NCBI GenBank assembly: GCA_902805805.1
Contig: CADCUE010000101.1
Coordinates: 1 to 12,407, forward strand
Length of the DNA stretch: 12,407 nucleotides
Direction of reading: 5' to 3'
Source of the DNA: an uncultured Frankineae bacterium
GTDB taxonomy: Bacteria; Actinomycetota; Actinomycetes; Mycobacteriales; SCTD01
Shown here piece after piece: positions 1 to 5,927 of the stretch. How positions within the stretch are numbered: the first letter of the stretch is position 1; each line of letters starts with the position of its first letter. The notes under the pieces are model-generated. The model did no database searches, had not been told where the DNA came from, and saw only the letters and a list, made by a program, of their open reading frames with translations. Position numbers and translations under genes: made by a program.

Positions 1-1319
1 GGCGCCAGCGGATCATGGACGAGCTGGCCGAGCGCGAGCGCGAGATCGCGGACCTGCAGGCCATTCTCGCCGACCCGACCCGCCAGCGCGCCATCATCGG
101 CGAGGAGCTCGGCGAGATCGTCGAGCGCTACGGCGACGAGCGGCGCACCCGGGTCGTGCCCCACGAGGGCGACATGAGCGCCGAGGACCTCATCGCCCAG
201 GAGGACGTGGTCGTCACGGTCACGCGGGGCGGCTACGCCAAGCGCACCAAGACCGACCTCTACCGCTCGCAGCGACGCGGCGGCCGGGGCGTGCAGGGCG
301 CGTCGCTCAAGCAGGACGACATCGTCGAGCGCTTCTTCGTCACGACGACCCACCACTGGCTGCTGTTCTTCACCGACAAGGGCCGGGTCTACCGGGCCAA
401 GGCGCACGAGCTGCCCGAGGCCAACCGCAACGGGCGCGGGCAGCACGTCGCGAACATCCTGGCGTTCCAGCCCGACGAGCGGATCGCCCAGGTCATCGCC
501 TTGCGCGACTACGCGGCCGCGCCGTACCTCGTCCTGGCGACCCGCAAGGGCCTGGTGAAGAAGACGGCGCTGGGTGAGTACGACAACGGTCGCTCGAACG
601 GGCTCATCGCGGTCAACCTGCGCGAGGACGACGAGCTCATCGCCGCTGCCCTCATTCGTTCCGAGGACGACCTGCTGCTCGTGAGCCGGCAGGCGAACTC
701 GATCCGCTTCCACGCGTCCAACGAGGCGCTGCGCCCGATGGGACGTGCCACCTCGGGCGTCATGGGCATGAGCCTGCGACCGGGGGACGAGCTGCTGGCC
801 ATGCAGGTCGCGCCGGCCGGCGGCGACGAGGAGACCACGGCGCTGCTGGTCGTCTCCGACGGCGGCTTCGGCAAGCGCACCGCGCTCAAGGAGTACCGCA
901 CCCAGAAGCGCGGCGGCTTCGGCGTTCTCACCGCGAAGATGCCGGAGGGGCGTGGGCAGCTCGTCGGGGCCCTCATCGTCCGGGACGCGGACGAGATCTT
1001 CGCGATCACGAGCACCGGGGTGGTCATCCGGATGTCGGTGCAGCCGCTGCGCTACCTGTCCCGCCCGACGGGAGGCGTCAAGCTGGTGGCGCTGGCCGCC
1101 GGCGCCACGGTGGTCGCCGTCGCGCACAACGGCGAGGCTGCCGCGGAGGACGATCTCACGCCGCCGGACGTGATCGCAGGTGAGAACGTGGCCGACGGTG
1201 ACATGCTGGAGCAGGACGCGGCACCGGAGCCCGCGCCCGACGACCCTGCACCGACCGAGCCGGCCGACGACCCGCCCGGACCTGACGCACCGCCTGAGGA
1301 CGAGGAGGGCCCGGCGTGA
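1..1319 (+). CDS. gyrA: DNA gyrase subunit A, C-terminal part (5' truncated by window edge)
   Basis: This is the C-terminal half of GyrA, the subunit of the type II topoisomerase that breaks and rejoins DNA and wraps it to introduce negative supercoils. The reading frame is open from base 3, so the first ATG at 15 is internal. It opens with the end of the coiled-coil arm (RQRIMDELAERE) and continues into the beta-pinwheel DNA-wrapping domain. I count about six blade-like repeats. The canonical GyrA box QRRGGRG is encoded at 270-290, and a degenerate copy, QKRGGFG, lies near 905-925. The protein ends in a roughly 60-residue Asp/Glu/Pro/Ala-rich acidic tail. The catalytic tyrosine and the quinolone-resistance region lie outside the window. 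Its TGA overlaps the next start. Identification is secure. Confidence 0.98.
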   Translation, partial: RQRIMDELAEREREIADLQAILADPTRQRAIIGEELGEIVERYGDERRTRVVPHEGDMSAEDLIAQEDVVVTVTRGGYAKRTKTDLYRSQRRGGRGVQGASLKQDDIVERFFVTTTHHWLLFFTDKGRVYRAKAHELPEANRNGRGQHVANILAFQPDERIAQVIALRDYAAAPYLVLATRKGLVKKTALGEYDNGRSNGLIAVNLREDDELIAAALIRSEDDLLLVSRQANSIRFHASNEALRPMGRATSGVMGMSLRPGDELLAMQVAPAGGDEETTALLVVSDGGFGKRTALKEYRTQKRGGFGVLTAKMPEGRGQLVGALIVRDADEIFAITSTGVVIRMSVQPLRYLSRPTGGVKLVALAAGATVVAVAHNGEAAAEDDLTPPDVIAGENVADGDMLEQDAAPEPAPDDPAPTEPADDPPGPDAPPEDEEGPA

Positions 1320-2080
1320 CCGCGCCCCAGGCACCTGACGCCCGGAGCACCGGCAGCCGAGCGGTCGTGCCGCCGACGGGCAGCGAGGCGTCCCCGTCGG
1401 GCGGCCCGTCCCCGGGACACCCCGCCGCGACGACGAGCACCCCCGCCCCCCCGGCGCCGGCCGAGACCCCGACGGCGTCCCCGGCGACCGGCACGCCGAC
1501 CGGCACGCCGACCGCAGGCACGACCTCCCCCACCGCCCCGACGCCGACCGGCACGCCGAGCATCCCGACGTCCGCCGGCGCGACGTCGAGCCCCACGACC
1601 GCCGCCCCGGCGACGTCCACCGGACCGGCGGCGACCAGCGTCCTGCCCGGCCCGAGCCGCCGTCCTCCGCCGCGGCCGGCAGCCTCGGTCCGCAACGACG
1701 AGCGCTCCGGACGGCCGGCGTCCCGGTCGCGCAAGGCCCGGCTGGCGCTCAAGCGCATCGACCCGTGGTCGGTGTTCGTCTTCTCCCTCATCGCGTCGCT
1801 GCTGCTCGGGATCGCGCTCGTGGCGGCGGTCGCCGCGCTGTACGCCGTCCTCGACAGCCTCGGGGTGCAGTCGTCGGTCAACGAGCTGTTCGAGGAGGTC
1901 ACCGGCGGCGGTGCCGGTCCCCTGATCACGTCCCGTCGCGTCGTGGGCGGCGCGGCCGTGCTGGCCGCCGTGAACGTCGTCCTCCTGACGCTGCTCGCCA
2001 CCCTCGGCGCACTGCTCTACAACCTGTGCGCGTCCTTCACCGGTGGGGTCGAGCTGACCCTGGGGGAGCGCGAGGGATAG
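1316..2080 (+). CDS. DUF3566 family membrane protein, Rv0007-like
   Basis: Predicted 254-residue protein translated from a GTG that overlaps the gyrA stop (GTGA), with a GAGGAG ribosome-binding motif just upstream. The N-terminal ~140 residues are low-complexity Pro/Thr/Ala/Ser and likely disordered and cytoplasmic. They include TGTP repeats. A basic stretch (SRSRKARLALKRID) leads into two hydrophobic segments, about residues 151-178 and 208-236, separated by SSVNELFEEVTGGG and ending TGGVELTLGERE. This matches the DUF3566 family, which follows gyrA in actinobacteria (Rv0007 in M. tuberculosis). The biochemical role is unknown. Its place beside gyrA and near division genes suggests an envelope or division-associated role, but that is inference. 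Confidence 0.93.
   Translation: MTAPQAPDARSTGSRAVVPPTGSEASPSGGPSPGHPAATTSTPAPPAPAETPTASPATGTPTGTPTAGTTSPTAPTPTGTPSIPTSAGATSSPTTAAPATSTGPAATSVLPGPSRRPPPRPAASVRNDERSGRPASRSRKARLALKRIDPWSVFVFSLIASLLLGIALVAAVAALYAVLDSLGVQSSVNELFEEVTGGGAGPLITSRRVVGGAAVLAAVNVVLLTLLATLGALLYNLCASFTGGVELTLGEREG
1487..1558 (+). repeat. 12-bp ACCGGCACGCCG repeats inside the DUF3566 gene
   Basis: Three exact copies of ACCGGCACGCCG are present: two in direct tandem (1487-1498, 1499-1510) and one at 1547-1558. All are in frame and encode Thr-Gly-Thr-Pro in the disordered N-terminal region. Degenerate copies fill the interval. This is the usual signature of replication slippage in a low-complexity linker. Confidence 0.85.
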
Positions 2081-2116
2081 GCGCGAGCGACGGGGCAGTG
2101 CCGGTGCGCCAGGTGG

Positions 2117-2122
2117 TAGTCT
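2117..2122 (+). promoter_or_regulatory. Possible -10 element for the tRNA-Ile transcript
   Basis: TAGTCT lies 27 bases upstream of the tRNA 5' end and resembles an actinobacterial -10 hexamer. No convincing -35 hexamer is seen at 16-18 bp spacing. The call rests on position and the hexamer alone, so it is weak. Confidence 0.3.
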
Positions 2123-2130
2123 CGCCGACC

Positions 2131-2144
2131 GTGCCCACAGGCAC
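2131..2144 (+). other. Short hairpin in the tRNA-Ile 5' leader
   Basis: GTGCC and GGCAC arms flank a CACA loop, ending four bases before the mature tRNA 5' end. In the primary transcript this would form a 5-bp stem next to the RNase P cleavage site. A role in processing is inference only. Confidence 0.4.
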
Positions 2145-2148
2145 ATCC

Positions 2149-2222
2149 GGGCCTGTAGCTCAGGTGGTTAGAGCGCATCCCTGATAAGGATGAGGCCGGA
2201 GGTTCAAGTCCTCCCAGGCCCA
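2149..2222 (+). tRNA. ileT: tRNA-Ile (anticodon GAU)
   Basis: A complete cloverleaf can be drawn. The acceptor GGGCCTG pairs with CAGGCCC, the D arm is GCTC/GAGC, the anticodon stem CATCC/GGATG encloses loop CTGATAA with anticodon GAT at 2183-2185, and the T arm GGAGG/CCTCC carries TTCAAGT. The discriminator base is A. The CCA end is not encoded (the next bases are CCC), so it must be added after transcription. The tRNA-Ile/tRNA-Ala pair after gyrA is typical of actinobacteria. Confidence 0.97.
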
Positions 2223-2257
2223 CCCACCCGGAAGACCGACCGTCCGAGGAGCCCGCT

Positions 2258-2383
2258 GTGCGCCGATCCGCTGTCCTCGTCGCGATCGTCGGCGCTGTGG
2301 CGTACGCCCTGCGCCAGCTGCGGTCCGGTCAGGCGGACAAGGACGTCTGGACCGCGGCGACCGCACCGCCCGATCTGCGGTAG
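2258..2383 (+). CDS. DLW-39 family small protein (41 aa)
   Basis: A 41-codon frame lies between the two tRNA genes. It starts at GTG, six bases after a strong GAGGAG ribosome-binding motif (2246-2251), and ends at TAG. The predicted peptide has a basic start (VRRS), a short hydrophobic helix (AVLVAIVGAVAYAL) and the polar end QADKDVWTAAT followed by APPDLR. The DVWTAAT stretch corresponds to the D-L-W-T-x-A-T signature of the actinobacterial DLW-39 small-protein family, which sits at this position between tRNA-Ile and ppiA. Here the Leu of DLW is Val. Function is unknown; it looks like a tiny membrane-anchored protein. Size, signature, ribosome-binding site and position all agree. Confidence 0.85.
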   Translation: MRRSAVLVAIVGAVAYALRQLRSGQADKDVWTAATAPPDLR

Positions 2384-2398
2384 ACGAGCAGCGCACAC

Positions 2399-2471
2399 GG
2401 GGCCTTAGCTCAGCTGGTAGAGCATCGCGTTTGCAACGCGAGGGTCGCCGGTTCGAACCCGGCAGGCTCCA
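2399..2471 (+). tRNA. alaT: tRNA-Ala (anticodon UGC)
   Basis: The cloverleaf is complete. Acceptor GGGGCCT pairs with AGGCTCC and includes the G3-U70 wobble pair that marks alanine tRNAs. The D arm is GCTC/GAGC, the anticodon stem TCGCG/CGCGA encloses loop TTTGCAA with TGC at 2432-2434, and the T arm GCCGG/CCGGC carries TTCGAAC. The discriminator is A, and CCA is not encoded. A strong hairpin starts three bases after the gene. Confidence 0.97.
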
Positions 2472-2473
2472 CC

Positions 2474-2518
2474 CGACGAGAAGGGCCCAGCGACCGCGTC
2501 GCTGGGCCCTTCTCGTCG
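2474..2518. terminator. Perfect 21-bp hairpin terminator, probably bidirectional
   Basis: Two perfectly complementary 21-base arms (2474-2494 and 2498-2518) flank a CGC triloop. The hairpin sits directly after tRNA-Ala and 11 bases past the stop of the convergent minus-strand gene, so it can stop transcription from both sides. There is no separate T-tract; the arms contain TTCTC/GAGAA instead, as is common for GC-rich actinobacterial terminators. Confidence 0.9.
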
Positions 2519-2529
2519 CGGTGCGTGCC

Positions 2530-2886
2530 TCAGGGCGGCGGCCCGCCCTCGGTCCGGTCGACGACGGCGCGGACGTCCTCCGGCTCCAGCGCGTCGGCCC
2601 CGTCCGAGGTCCGCACCCGGCCGATGGCGAGCGCGACGACGGCCCCGGCCGCCGCTCCGGCGACGGCCGCGCCGAGGGCCCACGGCCAGCGCCGTGCGGG
2701 GACCAGCTCGGCGCCGGGAGCGCGCAGGGCGGCCCAGGCGGCGCTGCCCCTCGAGCCGGCGTCCTCCAGCACGCCCGTGACGGTCTCGACGGCCGAGAGG
2801 ACGAGGGGGGACCGCACCGCGACGACGGCAACCGGGACCGGGCCGCCCTCCGTCGGGCCGCCTCGATCGTCTGCTCCGGGACCCAT
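2530..2886 (-). CDS. Single-pass membrane protein of unknown function (118 aa)
   Basis: The frame starts at ATG, six bases after a strong GGAGGAA ribosome-binding motif on the minus strand, and ends in TGA beside the hairpin terminator. The N-terminal ~75 residues are mixed (PVPVAVVAVRSPLVLSAVET, then a stretch ending in RAPGAELVPARRW). One clear membrane helix follows (PWALGAAVAGAAAGAVVALA), then an acidic C-terminus (ALEPEDVRAVVDRTEGG). I do not recognise a named family. The ribosome-binding site, the terminator placement and the coherent hydrophobic segment argue that it is a real gene. The frame stays open further upstream into antisense of ppiA, but that extension has no ribosome-binding site and overlaps a conserved gene. 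It is transcribed divergently from ppiA. Confidence 0.75.
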   Translation of the reverse strand: MGPGADDRGGPTEGGPVPVAVVAVRSPLVLSAVETVTGVLEDAGSRGSAAWAALRAPGAELVPARRWPWALGAAVAGAAAGAVVALAIGRVRTSDGADALEPEDVRAVVDRTEGGPPP

Positions 2887-2903
2887 GCCGTTCCTCCGCT
2901 CGC

Positions 2904-2962
2904 CGTGCGTCCGGTCCAGCCTGCCACGGGCCCGCACGACGTCAGCGTGCGAGACTGCACGC
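2904..2962. promoter_or_regulatory. Divergent promoter region with four CGTGC/GCACG half-sites
   Basis: The 114-base gap between the minus-strand membrane gene and ppiA contains CGTGC at 2904 and 2946 and its complement GCACG at 2934 and 2957. The last pair forms an inverted repeat GCGTGC-GAGACT-GCACGC (2945-2962). Repeated alternating half-sites between divergent genes suggest a regulator-binding region or an RNA hairpin in the ppiA leader. No factor can be named. Confidence 0.35.
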
Positions 2963-3000
2963 CAGTTCCGACCCCTGACCCCTACCTGAGGAGCCACCGC

Positions 3001-3531
3001 GTGGCCAGCGAGCTCTACGCCACCCTGAACACCACTCTCGGCCCCGTCCGGGTGAAGCTCTTCCCGGACCACGCGCCCAAGACGGTGCAGAACTTCGTCG
3101 GACTGTCCGAGGGCTCCACCGAGTGGACGGACCCGAAGACCGGCAAGAAGGGCAGCGGATCGCTGTACGCCGGCACCGTCTTCCACCGCGTCATCGCCGG
3201 CTTCATGATCCAGGGCGGCGACCCGCTCGGGACGGGCACCGGCGGCCCGGGCTACCGCTTCAAGGACGAGTTCCACCCCGAGCTGCGCTTCGACCGTCCG
3301 TACCTGCTGGCGATGGCCAACGCCGGCCCCGGCACGAACGGGTCCCAGTTCTTCATCACCGTGGGACCCACCCCGCACCTGAACATGAAGCACACGATCT
3401 TCGGAGAGGTCGCCGACCAGGCCGGCCGCGACACGGTCGACAAGATCGCCGCCACGCCGGTCGGGCGGCAGGACCGCCCACGCACGGACGTCGTTCTCGA
3501 GTCCGTCGAGGTCGAGCGGGTCGACAGCTGA
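3001..3531 (+). CDS. ppiA: Peptidyl-prolyl cis-trans isomerase, cyclophilin type
   Basis: A 176-residue single-domain cyclophilin that catalyses isomerisation of X-Pro bonds during protein folding. The GTG start sits seven bases after TGAGGAG, and the protein begins ASELYATLNTTLGPVRVKLF, the normal start of bacterial cyclophilins. Family landmarks in order are FHRVIAGFMIQGGDP, with the catalytic-loop Arg, then GTGGPGYRFKDEF, the LAMANAGPGTNGSQFFIT core and HTIFGEV. No signal peptide is seen, so it should be cytoplasmic. The same frame is open far upstream through tRNA-Ala, but that region is not coding. It corresponds to ppiA (Rv0009) in M. tuberculosis. The rhomboid gene follows after 38 bases. 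Confidence 0.96.
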   Translation: MASELYATLNTTLGPVRVKLFPDHAPKTVQNFVGLSEGSTEWTDPKTGKKGSGSLYAGTVFHRVIAGFMIQGGDPLGTGTGGPGYRFKDEFHPELRFDRPYLLAMANAGPGTNGSQFFITVGPTPHLNMKHTIFGEVADQAGRDTVDKIAATPVGRQDRPRTDVVLESVEVERVDS

Positions 3532-3569
3532 CCCAGCCTGCCGACCCGGTGCCCGGTGGGGGCGGCGAG

Positions 3570-4400
3570 GTGCAGCCCGTCTGCTACCGCCACCCCGACC
3601 GGGAGACCTGGATCAGGTGCACGCGGTGCGAGCGCCCGATCTGCCCGGACTGCATGCGCTCGGCGTCCGTCGGCTTCCAGTGCCCGGAGTGCGTGGCGGC
3701 GGGCGCGGCCACGGTCCGCCAGCCACGGACGACCTTCGGCGGACGGGTCACCGGCGACACCAGCCGGGTCAGCATCACGATCATCGTCCTCAACGTCGCC
3801 GTGTTCGTGCTCGGGCTGGCGGCGGGGGAGCGCGGGCTGCAGGTGCGCTTCGGCAACATCGGTGGAGCGCCCGAGGTCTTCGGGGTGGCCGACGGCGAGT
3901 ACTACCGCCTGCTGACCGCGGCGTTCCTGCACGGCGGCGTCTTCCACCTGCTCATGAACATGCTCGCGCTGGCCCAGCTCGGACCGGTGCTGGAGGCGGC
4001 CCTCGGGCGCGTGCGGTTCGTCGGTCTGTACGTCCTGTCGGCACTGGGCGGCTCGGTCCTGTCCTACCTGCTGTCCGACCCGCGCCAGCTCGGCGTGGGT
4101 GCCTCCGGAGCGATCTTCGGCCTGTTCGGCGCCTACTACGTCGTGGTCCGGCGGATGGGCGGTGAGACCGGCTCCATCGTCGCGCTGCTCGCCATCAACC
4201 TGGTCATCACCTTCTCGGTGCCCATCATCGACTGGCGCGCGCACCTGGGCGGTCTGGTGACCGGGGCCGTCATCGCTGCCGCCTTCGCGTACACCCCCCG
4301 GGGCCGACAGCGCGACCGCCTGCACGCGCTGGCCTGCGCCGCGGTCGGGGTCCTGCTGGTCCTGGCGGTGGTCCTGCGGACGACGGCCCTCGGCGGCTGA
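3570..4400 (+). CDS. Rhomboid family intramembrane serine protease with N-terminal zinc-binding module
   Basis: Predicted 276-residue multi-pass protease that cleaves peptide bonds within the membrane. The N-terminus holds a compact cluster of Cys/His pairs (C5, H8, C17, C20, C25, C28, C38, C41) resembling a B-box or zinc-ribbon. The rhomboid core follows, with HGGVFHLLMN (H121, H126, N130), GVGASGAIFG with the nucleophile Ser179, and RAHLGG with catalytic His225, among about six membrane helices. The chosen GTG has GGTGGGGG seven bases upstream. An alternative in-frame GTG at 3549 would add seven residues but lacks a ribosome-binding motif. It follows ppiA as in other actinobacteria. Substrates are unknown. 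Confidence 0.93.
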   Translation: MQPVCYRHPDRETWIRCTRCERPICPDCMRSASVGFQCPECVAAGAATVRQPRTTFGGRVTGDTSRVSITIIVLNVAVFVLGLAAGERGLQVRFGNIGGAPEVFGVADGEYYRLLTAAFLHGGVFHLLMNMLALAQLGPVLEAALGRVRFVGLYVLSALGGSVLSYLLSDPRQLGVGASGAIFGLFGAYYVVVRRMGGETGSIVALLAINLVITFSVPIIDWRAHLGGLVTGAVIAAAFAYTPRGRQRDRLHALACAAVGVLLVLAVVLRTTALGG

Positions 4401-4408
4401 GGCGCGCC

Positions 4409-4430
4409 TAGACTCCGAGTCGATCTCGAC
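4409..4430 (+). promoter_or_regulatory. Candidate promoter and operator of the thiolase gene
   Basis: The 43-base gap before the thiolase holds a -10-like TAGACT (4409-4414). It overlaps the palindrome GACTC-C-GAGTC (4411-4421), which in turn runs into GTCGA-TC-TCGAC (4419-4430). The AAGGAG ribosome-binding motif follows at 4432-4437. No -35 hexamer is evident. Two overlapping palindromes on a -10 element fit a repressor operator, but the regulator is unknown. Confidence 0.35.
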
Positions 4431-4443
4431 GAAGGAGCCCCCC

Positions 4444-5586
4444 ATGCGCGATGCCGTCATCGTCGACGCGGTCCGCACCCCGACCGGCAAGCGCAACGGA
4501 GGCCTGGCCGGCATCCACTCGGCCGACCTGTCGGCCCATGTCCTGGGCGCGCTGGCCGAGCGCAGCGGCCTCGACCCCGGCCTGGTGGACGACGTCGTCT
4601 GGGGGTGCGTGTCGCAGATCGGCGAGCAGACCTTCGACGTGGCGCGCACCGCCGTGCTGTCGGCCGGCTGGCCGGAGTCGGTGCCGGGGACGACCGTGGA
4701 CCGCCAGTGCGGCTCGTCCCAGCAGGCCGTCCACTTCGCCGCTGCCGGGCTCGTCAGCGGCCAGTACGACATCGCGGTCGCCGGTGGCGTCGAGGTGATG
4801 TCGCGGACCCCGATGGGGTCCACGTTCACGGCCAGCCCGCTCGGCGCCGGCTACGTCGAGCGCTACGGGTCCGACTTCCCCCACCAGGGCGAGGGCGCCG
4901 AGCAGATCGCCGACGCGTACGGCCTGTCCCGCGCCCAGCTCGACGAGTACGCGCTCCGCTCGCACGAGCGCGCTGCGGCCGCCGCGCAGGAGGGGCGCTT
5001 CGACGCTCAGCTGGCTGCGGTGACCAACCCCGACGGCGTCCTCGTCGACGCGGACGAGGGCATCCGCACGGGCTCGACGATGCAGGCCCTCGCGGCGCTG
5101 CGCCCGGCGTTCAGGCCGGACGGCAAGATCACCGCAGCCAACAGCTCGCAGATCTCGGACGGCGCGGCGGCGCTGCTGCTCATGACCAGCGAGCGCGCCG
5201 CCTCGCTGGGGCTCACGCCCGTGGCGCGTGTCCACACGGCGGTGCTGGCGGCGGTCGCACCCATGCCGATGCTGCACGCCCCGATGCCGGCCACGGTCAA
5301 GGCCCTGCAGCGCTCCGGCCTGGCGGTCTCGGACATCGGCGCGTACGAGGTGAACGAGGCGTTCGCGTCCGTGCCGCTGGCCTGGCTGAAGGACCTCGGC
5401 GCGGACGACAAGACGGTCAACCCGAACGGCGGCGCCATCGCCCTCGGCCATCCGCTCGGCGGCTCGGGGGCCCGGCTCATGACGACGCTGGTCCACCACA
5501 TGCGCGATCACGGCATCCGGTACGGCCTGCAGACGATGTGCGAGGGCGGTGGCCAGGCCAACGCCACGATCCTCGAGCTGCTCTGA
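4444..5586 (+). CDS. Thiolase (acetyl-CoA C-acyltransferase / acetyl-CoA acetyltransferase)
   Basis: A full-length 380-residue thiolase. The family catalyses either thiolytic cleavage of 3-ketoacyl-CoA in beta-oxidation or condensation of two acetyl-CoA; sequence alone does not decide which. Catalytic residues are all present: Cys89 in DRQCGSSQQA, His336 in NPNGGAIALGHPLGGSGAR and Cys366 in CEGGGQANAT. The oxyanion-hole motif NEAF (Asn304) is also present. The start ATG has AAGGAG six bases upstream, and the N-terminus (RDAVIVDAVRTPTGKRNGGL) is the family norm. It sits between the rhomboid gene and crgA, a place where thiolases are not found in the core locus, so it looks like a lineage-specific insertion. 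It is intact, with GC content like its neighbours. Confidence 0.95.
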   Translation: MRDAVIVDAVRTPTGKRNGGLAGIHSADLSAHVLGALAERSGLDPGLVDDVVWGCVSQIGEQTFDVARTAVLSAGWPESVPGTTVDRQCGSSQQAVHFAAAGLVSGQYDIAVAGGVEVMSRTPMGSTFTASPLGAGYVERYGSDFPHQGEGAEQIADAYGLSRAQLDEYALRSHERAAAAAQEGRFDAQLAAVTNPDGVLVDADEGIRTGSTMQALAALRPAFRPDGKITAANSSQISDGAAALLLMTSERAASLGLTPVARVHTAVLAAVAPMPMLHAPMPATVKALQRSGLAVSDIGAYEVNEAFASVPLAWLKDLGADDKTVNPNGGAIALGHPLGGSGARLMTTLVHHMRDHGIRYGLQTMCEGGGQANATILELL

Positions 5587-5590
5587 CGCG

Positions 5591-5609
5591 CCGTCCACAG
5601 TGTGGACAA
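5591..5609. promoter_or_regulatory. Two opposed DnaA-box-like sequences / short palindrome
   Basis: TGTGGACAA at 5601-5609 is an exact minus-strand copy of TTGTCCACA, the preferred DnaA box of high-GC actinobacteria. CCGTCCACA at 5591-5599 is a plus-strand near-copy, matching 7 of 9, one base away. Together they form the palindrome GTCCAC-AGT-GTGGAC (5593-5607). The pair lies in the 68-base gap between the convergent thiolase and crgA, several genes from gyrA and therefore probably near oriC. A weak terminator hairpin is the alternative reading. Confidence 0.5.
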
Positions 5610-5654
5610 GCGCTGGGGAGAACTACACCGTTGTCAGTCGCTGCGCGGGGCCCG

Positions 5655-5927
5655 TCAGCGCCACTGCGTGGACAGGCCGAAACCGGCGATGATGAACCCG
5701 AAGCCGACGAGCAGGTTCCCGTTGCCGATCTCGCTGACCCACGGCAGACCGCCCATGCGCGTCTCGGTGATGTAGAAGACCACCAGCCACAGGATCCCGA
5801 TCCCGAACAGCACGAGCATCAGCGGCGCCAGCCACCGCGGGCTCGGTCCCTTCTTCTTCGCGACCGTGCCGCTGCCGGCAGGCCGCGACGTGCTGACCGG
5901 CCTCTTGCGCTTCTTGGACTCGGGCAC
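5655..5927 (-). CDS. crgA: Cell division protein CrgA
   Basis: Small two-helix membrane protein (90 aa from the chosen start) of the CrgA family. In mycobacteria CrgA binds FtsZ, FtsQ, FtsI and CwsA at the divisome; in Streptomyces it controls sporulation septation. Starting at the GTG at 5927 gives MPESKKRKR, matching the usual basic CrgA start, with GGAG eight bases upstream on the minus strand. Another in-frame GTG at 5945 would add six residues but is not family-like. Helices span roughly WLAPLMLVLFGIGILWLVVF and LLVGFGFIIAGFGL, with the characteristic linker between them and the terminal TQWR. It converges on the thiolase and diverges from the DUF881 gene. Confidence 0.95.
   Translation of the reverse strand: MPESKKRKRPVSTSRPAGSGTVAKKKGPSPRWLAPLMLVLFGIGILWLVVFYITETRMGGLPWVSEIGNGNLLVGFGFIIAGFGLSTQWR

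Noticed and set aside
15..17. ATG as the start of gyrA
   Set aside because: The frame is open to the window edge and the preceding codons (RQRI) match the GyrA arm, so this ATG is internal.
1052..2146. 364-codon minus-strand frame over the gyrA end and the DUF3566 gene
   Set aside because: Low-complexity Arg/Gly translation antisense to two supported genes.
2431..3000. Upstream extension of the ppiA frame through tRNA-Ala and the terminator
   Set aside because: Cyclophilins start where the GTG at 3001 lies, and that codon has a good ribosome-binding site. The extension covers structural RNA.
3252..4829. 525-codon minus-strand frame spanning ppiA, the rhomboid and the thiolase
   Set aside because: It runs antisense through three conserved genes, with Asp/Arg/Gln-rich composition and no recognisable domain.
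4408..5598. 396-codon open frame antisense to the thiolase
   Set aside because: It mirrors a conserved thiolase with all catalytic residues. Its translation is Arg/Gly/Ala/His-rich without domains, a normal artefact of GC-rich third positions.
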